Below, one piece after another: positions 13,101 through 24,412 of a stretch of DNA of 64,000 nt; the first letter of the stretch is position 1; each line of letters starts with the position of its first letter. Both the position numbers and the translations under genes were made by a program. Origin of the DNA: Diplolepis rosae (taxonomy: Eukaryota; Arthropoda; Insecta; Hymenoptera; Diplolepididae); assembly GCA_030998225.1 (NCBI GenBank), contig JAPYXD010000484.1:9936001-10000000 (forward strand), read 5' to 3'. The notes under the pieces are model-generated. The model saw nothing but the letters and a program-made list of their open reading frames with translations, was not told the origin of the DNA and made no database searches.

Positions 13101-15907
13101 ATCCAAGTAGGATAAAACGTGTTATATGAAAACTTACATCTAAGTTCATTTCGTATATCACATGGATAGTGGAATAAGATATGTGAATCCACATAGAATG
13201 TCAAATTCCACTTGGTTAACAATATTGAATGAGGATTCGCACATTTAACATTAAATCAATTATTAAATAACCTTTTAGATTGCAATTACAGCAATTGACA
13301 TCAAGTCGTTTGATTAGCTCGTAGCCTCAAGGTCATATACTATCTATATATTTCTACGTATTTTGTTAGATGCATTGTTTTTTGTGTAAACTTATGCTTA
13401 TGTAAGATGAGACATCGTATTAAAATTTTGCGAAATAAAATAAAAGACACTTAAGAAGGTCTTTATATCTCCGAATGTTTATGTTAATGTTAATTTTTAT
13501 TTTATGTTTATGTTAATTTTTATGTTAATGTTAATTTTGTGGAATCAAATAAATGACACTTAGGAAGGTCTGCATATCTCCGAATGTTTATAATTTTGAC
13601 AGAATTTATCTTAAAATTTATTTTGTAATCATAAACATTTGGGATTAGAAAGACCTTCCTGAGTGCTTTTTTTTAGATTTCTCAAAATTTTAAGTCGATG
13701 TCTCATTTTGTATAAGCATAAGTTTACACGAAAAGAATTCCGGTAACGTAGAAATCTATAGGTGGTACATGGCTCACTTTCCCTGCTGGTAGTAAAAAGA
13801 TTGAAAAAATAGGAACTAGGGGATTGGAAAAGATAGAACATTTCTATATCTCCCAACCCATCATTTTGCATCCCCAAAACTCTATTTTTTTCTATCTCCG
13901 CACTTATCCAGAGTGACCGGGAATATCTATCTTTTTCTATCCCTATGTCTGGTAATATCTATCTTTTCCTATCCCTTAGTCTATTCTCTGACTGAAGTAC
14001 TATCTATCTTTTTCTCTATCTTTCGTGATCGACCACTTGTATCTTTTTCTATCCCTCATTTATCTCCCCATAGTGTAAATTTTAATCTCTCTCTCTCTCT
14101 ATATATCCCTCAGTATCTATTCTTATTAAAAATTAAAAGAATATGAAATATCTTAGTAGTGTACTGATCTTCTTTTGTTGTAAGAAGAGATAATAAGAGA
14201 TATAAAGAGAGTTTACAATTTGTAATAGGGAGAGATAGGCATCGACTAGATTGGCAATGAGATAGAAAAAGATTGACGTTGATAGATCAAGGATAAAATG
14301 AGATAGGAAAGGGGAGATTGGAGAAGATAGGTATGAATTAAGATTAACAAAGTGATAGAAAAATATTGACGTTGATAGATAAAGGATAGAATGAGATAGA
14401 AAAGGGGAGATCAAAAATGATAGACGTGAATTTATGTTGACAAAGACATAGAAAAAGATCCACGTGGATAGATAAAGAATAGGATGATATAGGAAAGGGG
14501 AGATTGAAGAAGATAGGCGTGAATTAAGATTAACAAAGTGATAGAAAAATATTGACGTTGATAGATAAAGGATAGAATGAGATAGAAAAGGGGAGATTAT
14601 AAAAGATAGACGTGAATTTAGATTGAAAAAGACATGGAAAAAGATCCACGTGGATAGATAAAGCATAGGATGAGATAGAGATTGAAAGATTGAAAAACAT
14701 AGACGTGAAGTTAGATTGACAAACAGATAACAGAAGATTGACGTTGAAAGATGTAGAATAGAATGAGATAGAAAAGGGGAAATTGAAAAAGATACACGTG
14801 TATTGTTATTGACTGAGAGATAGAAAAAGATTAAGGAGAATTGATGAAGGATTGTATGGGATAGAAAAGTAAGTATTGGGGAAGATAGACGTGAATTTAT
14901 ATTGAAAAGGAGATAGAAAAAGATGAGGGGATTGATAAAGGATTGGAATGGATAGAAAAGTAGTTATTGGAAAAGATAGACATGAACTTAGAATGAAGAT
15001 GAGATAGAATTGGATAAATTATCTCTATCTTTTTCTATAATAAAGATTCAAAATGATTCAAAAGGATAAGATTTCTATCGATTTACTTCCAGCAGTGTTA
15101 TTACAGAGAAGTAAACGTAAATAGTTATATATTTGTGTTTAAAATATTGAATTGCATAACAACACTGAAGTGAAATGCTTCCTTAAGACATTTATCAAAT
15201 GTATAAAAACATATTCTAGTAGATTCGAAACTATTTTTGCGAGTATCCATAAAAAGTATTTTCAAAACTATCGATGAAAAGTGTCGATTCTTTGTGTGCA
15301 GTAGAAAAATGATCGTCAGAAAATAATACTTGAAAGTATCAAGGGCATGAGATAGAAAATGAGTAAATTTTATAGATTTTAGGCTTCTACATGTTTCTGT
15401 TCAAAATACATGAAATTCTGTTTTCAAAGTTTTAGAAATGGTTGAAGAGATAAAAATAGACATTGATAGACTACTTTTTATTTACAAAGAAATCAAATCA
15501 TAGTAACATGTTGACATTTTAAACAATACTTTCTGGCATTATATTTTTCTAATACTTTTTACTAGTTCACACATAGAACCATTATTTTCGCCAATAACTC
15601 TTGCTAGTATCGATTCTCACTTAAAGTATCATACCGAATATAAAATTGCAATCCAATTTTGCTTAAAATATCGCGTGAAAAATTGATAGGGATGTGTGAA
15701 TCCATACGGAATATTAAATTTGATTAAAAAATCCTTGTTTTACTTTTAGGTCACTTTACCCAAATAGTCTGGAAATCTACGAGTGAAATGGGTATTGCAA
15801 TGGCAAAAAAGGACGGAACCTGTGTGGTAGTTGCATGTTACCATCCCAGAGGAAACATAATTGGCCAATTTGCAGAAAATGTATTAAAGCCAGTAAAAAA
15901 TCTCTGA
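3972..15907 (+). CDS. Tandem CAP-domain (GAPR-1-like) protein gene, 6 exons seen
   Basis: Six exons join in phase: 3972-4152, 9830-9964, 10061-10212, 10311-10680, 12578-12767 and 15750-15907 (TGA at 15905). The product is about 340 residues as seen: a Ser-rich N-terminal part of about 60 residues, a first CAP domain over exons 2-4, a short linker at the end of exon 4, and a second CAP domain over exons 4-6. Both domains keep the family signatures: THNFYR/IHNEYR near the start, YGEN in the middle, a late [GC]HFTQ.VW block and a Y.P.GN end motif. No signal peptide or transmembrane segment is visible, which fits the intracellular GAPR-1 branch better than secreted venom allergen 5 types. The 5' end and initiation codon are not identified. 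Joining the Ser-rich exon to the CAP exons rests on phase alone. CAP proteins bind lipids or sterols in the best studied cases; no specific role can be given here. Confidence 0.8.
4224..4893. mobile_element. Foldback element with about 270-bp arms
   Basis: Arms 4224-4495 and 4610-4893 are inverted copies beginning GGTAGTT..TCCAC.AAAATTAG. The two arms produce mirror open frames of similar sequence on the two strands, which are artefacts of the repeat. It starts 72 bases after the Ser-rich exon. Confidence 0.85.
4963..6585. mobile_element. Large inverted-repeat element with a nested foldback
   Basis: Outer arms around 4997-5330 and 6140-6473 match in reverse (ATTGGCCAGAATTATTGAAA; ACTTATGTAAATTTTTC). 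A second inverted pair lies inside (5480-5690 and 5760-5890), next to a block like the 2074-2724 element, so at least two insertions are layered. Outer limits are approximate. Confidence 0.65.
6690..7005. repeat. GC-rich CGCGCTTCGCGCTC repeats
   Basis: Between 6690 and 6805, and again at 6995-7012, short CG-rich units (GCGCGC, TCGCGCTTCGCGCTC, CTTCGCTCGC) recur in otherwise AT-rich DNA. The minus-strand open frame across them is repetitive and not a gene. Confidence 0.6.
7100..8040. repeat. Degenerate roughly 150-base tandem units and linked repeat
   Basis: Four blocks near 7150, 7290, 7450 and 7605 share TTTCGTATCTCACATATTTT followed by GAAAAA.TGGAATTTT. They are followed by an ordered stretch (GACCTACAGACAGACAGACA, then CTCAGGGGGTCTCAAAACGT) typical in look of a dispersed transposon end. 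A reverse-strand relative lies at 46020-46160. Confidence 0.5.
9175..9429 (+). other. Unidentified open frame upstream of the CAP domains
   Basis: The frame is open for about 84 codons, with a locally raised GC content around 9295-9350 (NENATTRKPVIERLNGAKN). It lies between the Ser-rich exon and the first CAP exon and could hold an extra exon of that gene, but no clear acceptor-donor pair in matching phase was found. Confidence 0.2.
9830..9964 (+). CDS. Exon: start of first CAP domain
   Basis: Acceptor AG lies at 9828-9829 and donor GT at 9965. The 45 codons include the CLDTHNFYRSRHGVPPL motif, the first helix of a CAP domain, with its cavity His. The first 20 residues are basic and Ser-rich and look like linker. 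Confidence 0.85.
10061..10212 (+). CDS. Exon: middle of first CAP domain
   Basis: This exon holds ASQDWANVLATR, the typical CAP helix after the first His, and DYGENLYC with the cavity Glu. It leaves with TG of a split Trp codon, which the next exon completes to give NEWY. An AG at 10067-10068 is a possible alternative acceptor but would break phase. Confidence 0.85.
10311..10680 (+). CDS. Exon: end of first CAP domain, linker, start of second
   Basis: The exon starts after TTTTTTCTAG and completes the split Trp. It encodes TGHFTQVVWRDSTELGVGMA and CNYNPAGNFLGSFTENVLPP, which close the first CAP domain, then a linker of about 40 residues, and then IHNEYRRKH, which opens the second. The donor is GT at 10681, and an in-frame stop follows at 10687. 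A single exon joining two CAP domains shows that the tandem arrangement is real and not two adjacent genes. Confidence 0.88.
10735..12415 (+). mobile_element. GATAGA inverted-repeat element, copy 1
   Basis: The ends CCCTGCTGGAAGTAAA and TTTACTTCCAGCAGGG are perfect inverted copies. Inside, a short pyrimidine arm (TATCTCTTTCTATCCC repeats, about 10790-11030) faces a long purine arm (AGAGATAGAAAGAGATA repeats, about 11370-12330). The purine arm has a higher-order unit marked by GTGAATTTGGATTGACAAAG near 11579, 11734, 11947, 12109 and 12246, roughly 140-210 bases apart. The whole lies in the CAP-gene intron between 10680 and 12578. Confidence 0.85.
12578..12767 (+). CDS. Exon: middle of second CAP domain
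   Basis: The exon encodes AWARTLLNTNKL, YGENIYSMQC and VVSKWYSERKEHKFG and keeps the cavity Glu of the domain. It leaves with a single T before GTAGGC. The intron before it carries the first GATAGA-rich inverted-repeat element. Confidence 0.85.
13336..13765. mobile_element. Inverted-repeat element beside GATAGA copy 2
   Basis: Arms of about 130-145 bases (13339-13482 and 13633-13762) share GTGTAAACTTATGCTTAT and GAGACATCG blocks. The centre repeats TATATCTCCGAATGTTTAT and TTAATGTTAATTTT. No coding frame was seen. Confidence 0.7.
13781..15097 (+). mobile_element. GATAGA inverted-repeat element, copy 2
   Basis: Same ends (CCCTGCTGGTAGTAAA and TTTACTTCCAGCAGTG), same layout and orientation as copy 1, in the next CAP-gene intron. 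The purine arm again has higher-order units, marked by GACGTGAATTTAGATTGA-like blocks near 14330, 14422, 14517, 14609, 14701, 14794 and 14888. Here the period is close to 93 bases, unlike copy 1. Confidence 0.85.
15750..15907 (+). CDS. Last exon: end of second CAP domain
   Basis: Joined to the previous exon it gives CHFTQIVWKSTSEMGIAMA, so the Gly usual in GHFT is Cys, encoded by the codon split across the junction. It continues to CYHPRGNIIGQFAENVLKP and stops at TGA 15905-15907. The preceding intron of about 3 kb holds two inverted-repeat elements. Confidence 0.85.
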
Positions 15908-16570
15908 CTATCTGCTTCTCGAGAAGAACCTGTCGATAATTTGTTTTAAGATTTATTTCTTCCATCTCCACAGACTTATAAGCATTTGTAGATGAAAAGC
16001 CTAAATCTGTCAGCGGTATAATAACTACGTGCGATATTTGCAACTTGGTTAACACTTGGCACAACTGTGAATATCAGATACGAAACGCATTTAGAGGAGT
16101 ACAATATTTTTGTACATTGTTTTGTATGAGATTTTACATTTGTTGATAAAATGTAATGAGTTTAAAAGTGAGTCGGATTATTTGAGGAATGATTATTTGA
16201 CTTTCAAACTGGTACATTGAAGAGAAAAGTGTAAATGAAGACACATTATTTTTGCTTTTATAAGGTTTTGACTGAAGACTAGTATAGATTGATAAAGTGT
16301 GTCGTTAGAAGATCTCTCAGTTTGTAAATATTATGCATTTGTAGAACATTCCATGTACTCGAAATAGTACGATGTATCATGAATCGTAAACCTTTATGTA
16401 ATATTTTATTATGCAAAGTATTAAATTAATATGATGAAATTTTTGATTTATTCTAATTCCTAATCTCTTATAATAGAATGAGTTATTTTTGAGATGAGCA
16501 CAACTAACAGGCTATCTAATGGTAGTAAAGGTTCAAGAACTTTTCTTTTTAATAATTTATTTATAATAAA
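15908..16570 (+). other. Likely 3' UTR of the CAP gene, poly(A) signal candidates
   Basis: No coding frame is convincing after the stop. ATTAAA at 16420-16425 and AATAAA at 16565-16570 are possible cleavage signals. The end cannot be fixed without transcript data. Confidence 0.35.
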
Positions 16571-17872
16571 TTTAATCTCGTGCGAGCGAATGATAGATTC
16601 GCGATGTTGCACGCGGCAATAAAGATACATATTCTCTTTTTATTTTACAGCACGTGCAGTCACGTATAATTTTTCACTTTGTTTTCTGGTCGAGAAATTC
16701 TTAGATACTTACACAACTACATAAATGTACTCGATCCTTTCGTAAGTCGCACGTTAGAAATGAGATTATTCGGATACTTTTCTCTCTATACGATATGAAG
16801 AAATTTGTGATTATCACTCGTGCGATTGAATAACGGTCGTTGTACGTACGTTACGGAACTTGAACGCCTTCCATGACTGATAATAATTATCATTATCGCC
16901 TTTTAAATTTGTACGATACTATATATAATGCACTGCACAGCGATATTATACTTTTGGCGCAATAGATATTTATCTAGTAATTTATTATTTAGTAAAACGT
17001 TTAATATATTATATTTTTGTGTATATTACAAACAATAAAGAATTTAATGTTTATAAAATTTTAAAGCATCCATTAAACATCACAATTCTTGTTGAATTCG
17101 ACACTAAAAACAACTTTTTGTATTTGGTAATTAATCAACGTTTAAAGAATCAACAGTGAACAATAAATAATTGATTAGCTACAATAATATAAGTATTTGA
17201 AAATGATTTACTATCCTGTATTAAAATTTTATGACTTAGACTAATATTTTACAGATACAATCGAGTTCCTTAACACGTGAAATTACACAAACACAAGTGG
17301 TCATTAAAAAAAAATTATTGTGCAAGTCAATGAGAGTTTAAAAAAGTTTGGTCATATTTGGAAACTGTTGAACGATGTAGACTATCTATATTTAATGCGA
17401 TTCAATTATTGTTAATCTCGAGAGGAATAATTCTCGCATATTGTTTCTTCTTTTTTGACATGACTTTTCTCACGATATTTCCTTATATAACTTTATGCTA
17501 TGACAAATTTTCAACTACAGACATACTCACTTAAAACACACTTAATCACATACGTGGTACATTCAATTCACGTTCTGTACATATAACGAGATTCTTTGCA
17601 TAATCACATATTTGCCTTTAAGAAATTAAACTCTGTGCATACATCCCTAATTTCGATTCTATGCTTCTTAGTAATCAAAAAATTTCAAATTGATATCTCA
17701 GATTATTATCGAAATTTTGTGACTGATTCACGAGAATGAAAGGAAAGATGTCAAAATAGGCATTAGATGTAGTACGTTCTGCTTCAATTATTATATTTCT
17801 ATGGACTTCACTTTCATACGGGGCGGTATCAAGTCTAAACAAATGAATTCTATACAGTGAAACTTTAGTCAG
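16571..17872. other. No gene seen between CAP 3' end and the TTAA element
   Basis: Mixed-sequence AT-rich DNA with no clear repeat structure and no coding frame. It may be untranslated or regulatory sequence of either convergent gene. Confidence 0.4.
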
Positions 17873-18452
17873 TTAAGGGGACTTTCTACTCTCTTGGCTT
17901 AAAGAAATCGTTTTTTTTTTGGAAATTTACTGTAAAGAAACCGTTGAAGTTATAGTAATGAAATTTGGTACACATGTAAGAGACCTTATTAAAAACTAAG
18001 GAATTCAATGAAAATAGTAAAATAAATTTTCCTGCAACTCTTTCAAAGCGTTTGTTTCTAAACCACGTTTCAAGTTGACGGAAGTGCTACAAGGCACTAA
18101 AATTTATCAATTTTTATAACATTGAGCTTAAAATGCTCAAAAAACTTGTCCTAATAAAATGGACTGCTATAATAATTTTAAGTTAAATTTTTGTTGGAAA
18201 AAATTGTTGATTTGGACTCATGATTACTACTTCAAAAGCTAATTAAAAATTATGATTTGCTCAGTTTTTGTGCCTTGTAGAACTTCCGTGAGCTTGAAAT
18301 ATAGTTTTCAGAAAAACGCGTTCAAAGTTATGCGGGAAAATTTCTTTTAACGTTTTAATTGAATTTCATGAATGTAACTTCAATGTTTTCCTTCAAGTTA
18401 ATTTCTAAAACAAGCAACTTTTCCAACTCAACAAAGTAGAAGGCCCCCTTAA
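17873..18452. mobile_element. TTAA-ended inverted-repeat element
   Basis: TTAAGGGGACTTTCTACT at the left and AGTAGAAGGCCCCCTTAA at the right are inverted. Arms of roughly 190-220 bases, including GTGCTACAAGGCAC against GTGCCTTGTAGAAC, flank a 180-base centre. No coding frame was seen. Confidence 0.8.
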
Positions 18453-19921
18453 CTTTACAGGTGGGAATTCTACACACGTTTATTCGGATTTAAGCCAAGA
18501 AAAGTTTAATTCTGCACCTTCAAATTCTATACTGTCATAAACAATTTATTTCTTTATTGAGACTTATTCTATATAATTAAACGCACTTAAAATTTGTACA
18601 AAGCTAATTCAATGATCAATATTCGGAAATGCCTGAATAAAGTTGAAATCAAATTTTAAAGATCATATAAAATCAATTTCTTTACCGCTGGAAACCACAC
18701 AAACGAAAAACATTAATTTCTCATTGACAAATTAACTCTACACAATTTAATCCCATATAAGTTAATTGTACATATGGTAATTTTATGACTTTTTAACTTT
18801 TAATTGTAGGGTTTTTTCGTGTAGAGTCAACTTGAACATTAAAAATTTCTAGTTGTAACATTGTATAGACTTAAATTTAAAAATTAGTTGTGTCAATTTG
18901 ATTTCAATTTGAAAAATTCAGTTTGTAGTTTTGTGACAATAAATGCATATAGAGATTTCTCATATGGAGTTTCCTTGTGTAGAATTGATTTAAATACGTA
19001 TAACTTAAAAGATAACATGTGTCGAAAGCTACATCTTTTGTCAAGAGAATTTGTGAAATGCTCAATACCTTCAGAGACAATTTAAACATTTTAGTTTCAA
19101 AACAGGACAGAAAAGTCATTTATGTTTGTTCGAATTAAATGGAAGGTTGTATAGACACAAACAAGACCGAAATTTGTGATGGTCCAAAAATGTAAACTTA
19201 TTGACACCCTTCTTTTGTGAGAGATGGAGCTGAATTAAGATTCAAGTGCACTTAAGATTACTGATAGTCTCTAGAAAAAAGTATTTTCTGTTTTTCAAGA
19301 GTGCAAACAAATATTCTTGGTTTTAATTATGTATATATATATTTATAACAAATGAAACTATATATTAGAAAATTAAAATTCTTTTTTTATGAAATTATTA
19401 GAAGACTAGAAATTGACACAAAAAATGATTTTTATATTATAAAATTAGTAAACATTTAATATTAGATATGAATAAAAAAGTCATCAAATAAAGCTTCCGT
19501 CAAATTTTACAATAGGCGTTCGAAACATTTGCAATTAGAAATATGCCTATTACATTGAAATATGTACAAAACTTTACCAGGTACCTAATTCTACGCCACT
19601 TAAGATGTTAAAGGTACTCGTAGGCAAAATTTAGAGTTAATGTTTCTTGTAAATTTTTCTAATTGAAACATGAACCTTTATTTCGAGGAACATCTAAAGA
19701 ATTAACTAAGATCAAAGCGCGATTGAGATAACTTTTAAGTACTCGAAAACGTCAAAAAAAAAAAAATTGTAAATTGGTCAACGAGCATTGGTATATATAT
19801 TTGGCTTTAAGTAACTGATCCCGCTTCTGCAAAAGTGCACCTACTATACACTTGATACTTAGAGGTACATTTGTTTAGATACATCACTCGAATAACCAAA
19901 TTAACAGATTGTCAAATGGAA

Positions 19922-20292
19922 TCCCGAGTCGAAATTTCGATGGCCTCATATGAGCCTCTTGGTGATTTTGAAGCTCATTTGAAACATTTTAAGCCTCCAC
20001 AACCTCTTTAAAGCCTATTGATAATCGTTAAGTCATCATTTAACCCTCTTTAGCCTCTGTATTTTATTTTTCAACCTCCTTTAACGCTCAGGAGCCTCTT
20101 CGATCGAGAAGAGCCTCACACCGTCGTAATGTATGGCCTCATTTGAACCTCTTGAGCCTAAAACGGACATAAGTCAAGTCTGGGGGCTTAAAAGAGGTTC
20201 AAAAATACGAAGAAGAACCTCTTTTACCCCTCTTCAGCCTCAAAATTATGTCGCAGAGGCTCAAATGAGGCCTTCGATTTTTCGACTCGGGA
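19922..20292. mobile_element. Inverted-repeat element filled with GAGCCTCTT motifs
   Basis: The ends TCCCGAGTCGAAATTTCGAT and ATCGATTTTT-type complement (ending CGACTCGGGA) enclose about a dozen variants of AGCCTCTT or its complement (GAGGCT). The motif density is unlike any neighbour. Confidence 0.75.
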
Positions 20293-20943
20293 AGTGAAAT
20301 GTGTATTTTTAAAGAATTGATATTTTTTAAATGCTTGGACCAAAATAATTGTCTGTAAAAGATCTTTAACTTATAGTCACAGATAACCCGTGGAAAACAA
20401 TTGTTTGTTGACTCAAACAATATTTTTACTGATTCATAAAATCCTGTCATATTAACAAATACAGCGTTCTCGGTGTGATAATTATTTAATGTAAAGACAA
20501 GATTTCAGATTTATAATTATCAGCGTCAAAATTTTGTATAAATTTAGGACAGGGATTTTTTTGTAAGAAGTGAATGAAAAGTGATCTGTGACTTGGTAAG
20601 ATTGATAATCTAAATTATTTTTACGATAAGACCGAAAAGTTTATCACTTGTGTCTATATTGCACACTATATTACAAGAGATTATCAAGTATTGTAATAAA
20701 TCGAATATTAAATCGCATGCCAAATTTCGGTAGAAGTACAATAGCATGCCGTTGGTCGAATAACAGATGCGATTCTTCGTGGAATTAATTATGGAAAAAG
20801 TATTGATAGTGACAATTGGCATAAGCATTGTGAAAAAAGTATCGGAGAAAGGTACTCCTAGAAGTGTTTTTTAAATATATCAACGCAAAGTATTGTTATT
20901 TTTGAATGGTGATTTTGAACTCACATAGTACCTAATATACAAT

Positions 20944-21486
20944 CGTAATCCCTGGCGGGTTGCATGGACCGAACTGTTAATGAACTGGGTATCATTTCAG
21001 TAACGATTGGGTAACATTTCGGTAAAGAGACAGTAAACTGAACAAATAGCGGAAAAATAATACTTAAAATGTTAATAGTGTGATTCTTTGTTGGAATTGA
21101 CCTAGTAAGCTTAACAATAAATATTTCCCGGCTGTAGAAAATAGAAAAAACAGGATGTAGAATTTTAATTTTGAAAATTTAACATGCAGTCGACAACAGA
21201 GTCTTGAAAATTGTTATTTACAAAACTTTATTTACATACATATGTACTATCAACAGTGAACTTGAAGTCGCCTTCAGCAGACGTGAAAATTCGACATCGT
21301 GTTTTTTCTATTTTCTACAGCCGGGAAATATTTATTGTTAAGTTTATTAGGTCAATTCCAACAAACAATCACACTATCAACATTTTAAGTATTAATTTTG
21401 CGCTATTTGTTCAGTTTACTTTCTCGTTACCGAAATGTTACCCTATTCGGTAACAGTTCGGTTCACGCGAGCCGCTAGGGACAATA
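20944..21486. mobile_element. Inverted-repeat element, about 200-bp arms
   Basis: Ends carry GGACCGAACTGTT against AACAGTTCGGTTC. Arms share CCCGGCTGTAGAAAATAGAA and AACAAATAGCG blocks. CGGTAA/TTACCG units (three on each side) repeat near the ends. No coding frame was seen. Confidence 0.8.
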
Positions 21487-22482
21487 ATAGTTATATCTTT
21501 TTATCAATGATTTCGAAAATGATATTTCATCTTTTAATAAACTTTTACTCACTATGAATACTTTTTTTTTTATAAACGATATCAAATTGCAATTCTATTG
21601 GAATTTTTATTAGAAAATAAAATTCAGATTAAGGGACAAAATTCGCCGAATGTGAAAATTTTTTATCTTCAAATGTTTTGAAAGTCTACTGAATTCTAAT
21701 ATCAATGGACCTTTTCTAATCCATCAAAAGAATGTCTAGTATCGTGTTATCAATATACAAGGGATAGAATTTTTGACATTTTTTATTAACCATGCACTGA
21801 AAAAATTACTTGTTTGTTTCAAACAATGAAATTTCTCAAATGTAAGACATTTTTTAAATGTTTAAAGGAAACAAATTTATTTTCGAATCAGAATCAGTAT
21901 ATTTTCAATTTGAAAAAAATCTATAGTTCAATTAAGTAGAGATTTTTGTTTAATTAGCGTAACAGGTTTATTTCAAACAAAATACATATTTAAATTTTAA
22001 AAATGAAGACAAAAAACTAATTGTTTGAATCAAAAAAATATTTGTTTGGCCGTGTATGAAAAATAGAATTCTAAAAAATATTTTTCCCAGTGTAAATTAT
22101 ATATAAATAATCTGATTTAACATTTTAGTTAAGGATTTAGAAATAAGATTTTTAATCAAAATAATTATTTTGGAGCGAAAAATTATTTTAGCTTCAATTA
22201 TTAAATATTGATTACATATCAAGTTTATCAGATACATTTTTAAAATATTATATGTTAGATTTGAAATTTACATGTAGATCAGAATAAGTAAAAACTATTA
22301 AATTGAAAGGAGTAAATTCTTTCAAGAGAAAATAAAATAATTGATATTTAGAATGAAATTTATTCAATATTATTAAATGCTGATCAAAGGAAAAATAAAT
22401 CAATCGCAGGAGCACTAGCCATTGAAAATCAGAACAATAAAATAAAACTTCTAAACTATGCTTGAAATTGAAAAATGAAGGT

Positions 22483-22620
22483 TAATAGTATATTACATTA
22501 CAAGGGGCGAAACAGAGCGATTGCATGAGTGTGAAGTTTGCTGTCCGAGTGAAACGAGGGCTGCAATCACACGAAATGCTTTCGCTGTGTTTCGCCCCTT
22601 GTAATGTATACTATTTTTCA
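22483..22620. repeat. Palindrome with TTACAAGGGGCGAAACA arms
   Basis: Arms of about 38 bases (22483-22519 and 22583-22620) pair almost perfectly and enclose about 60 bases of higher GC. Confidence 0.75.
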
Positions 22621-22659
22621 TAGCAACTCTTTTGAGAATCTGATTGGCTGTAACTGTGG

Positions 22660-22722
22660 AGCGGGTTGAAACAGCGACTTTCAACCCTAGGGTTGAAAAT
22701 CGTAGTTTCAACCCGCTCTACA
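22660..22722. repeat. Short palindrome GAGCGGGTTGAAAC
   Basis: GAGCGGGTTGAAAC and GTTTCAACCCGCTC face each other around the centre TTCAACCCTAGGGTTGAA. It begins 40 bases after the previous palindrome. Confidence 0.75.
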
Positions 22723-23879
22723 GGTACCGAAAATCGGATTTTATAAGGAGGCGCTATGAAAATGATTTTGTCACCCCAAAATCATTATTTTTATCAACTT
22801 TTATCAGAAAGCTTATAAAAAAATTCCAAAACCCTCACAAAAAATAATAAATTGGATAAGTTAAGGAGTAGTTATGACTAATTGAATATCGGCATGCGTC
22901 GTAAAATTTTTGAAATTCAAACCTCTATTAGAAACAAAATTCAGTGAAATTTAAAAAAGTTAAAAGACAACAATTTTGCAGACGGATAACATGGCGAATT
23001 TGGCCTCATATAGTGATAACGATTAACCCTTCGGATAAGACAATTCTGTACATGTATTCACAAAAGTGCACCTTCTTCAACACCTAAAAAATGAATTCAA
23101 TTTTATAATTATTCTGTTCAAAATTGAAAGATTCATGTGCTTCGAACATACAGTGTCATTAGAAATTAAACAAGAATCCGAACTAGATCGTTTTGCACAC
23201 ATTATTTATGAACATCCGCGTTTACGAGTTTATTACGTATTTAATCTAATTTTCACTAAAGCGTCGATCTAAGTGGGTTTAATACTCAAAAGCCACAACG
23301 AAATTTTTCCATCAGAACAAAATCCAATTTTATTGTGAATTTTGAGCGTTAAACAAATCTTTGACACCATCACGGATATGAATTCTGAGTATTTTGCTCT
23401 TGTGGTATTGTCTTTCACTTAGTATAAAATTACAACAGTCTCACGTGAAACACCACTTTGAGTCTTGGATCTCGTAGAAATGTCAAAGATAAGGTAACGA
23501 AAATCATCAGTTCCAGGACGCGAAGCGTCAGGAACACCACCACTCAGGCTTTTCTCTACCAGCGGAGATTTCTCCGTGTCATTCAGGTAGCTCGAATTTC
23601 AGATCGTACGATGTCGAAATAATTATATTGTTGTGACGAAACTAGAAGAATCTTTCACGTTCATTTCTGTTATTATTTAAAGCCTAAAATAATGTTTCAT
23701 TTAAAAAAATTATTTTATCTATTCGAGATTAAGGAGAGGGTATACCTCCCCTTAAACTGAATTGGATTTCGAGATTAAAACTGAAAATTTCACCTAGTTT
23801 CATCATCATCTACAGAAATAAAATTCAGACACCTCAAGTATTCGATGAGAACAAACCCGACAGCGACTCTCGAAGAAGA

Positions 23880-24412
23880 TCTCCAGATCCTTCTACTTTA
23901 TTCAACTATCACTCTGGTCATTACTGGGTTGGGGCCTTCAATCACATTAACCTTGATTTTAAAGCTTTTCAATAATTCCTCTACTTTTTTGATGAGTTCA
24001 TAGCTATTAAAAAAGGATATTCAATTGGTAAAGAAACTCTTATACATCTTGTACTGAACTGAACGTAACTATTTTTGTCTTTCAATAAAAATGCAAGAAA
24101 AAAGAACCATTACTTTTTTACTGCAAGTATAGAGACAGAAAATGTTGCGATAATAATTGTGTAAAAATGGGAAAGATGAATGAGGAAAACGTGAAGTAGA
24201 AAGGGAAAGAAGTATCGAAAAGGTAAAAGGTCTCTTAGACTGACCACGAACCACAACCCAACTGCACCGATTACTCTCATTGGAATCTATTGATAAATGT
24301 GGGAACGCTAATGCCAGTCCAGCAAACTTACTCAGATAATGTTTCGGAAATTAGTTTGCTGGTTTTTGTTTCTGACTACACTGGAGAGCCTGCGTCCCCA
24401 CATAAGGTGATA
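23880..24412 (-). other. SLO2: Likely SLO2 3' UTR with AATAAA candidate
   Basis: Reading the minus strand past the stop, AATAAA occurs at 23897-23902, giving a 3' UTR of about 520 bases. No reading frame stands out. Further signals downstream are possible, as long 3' UTRs are common in neuronal channel genes. Confidence 0.4.
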
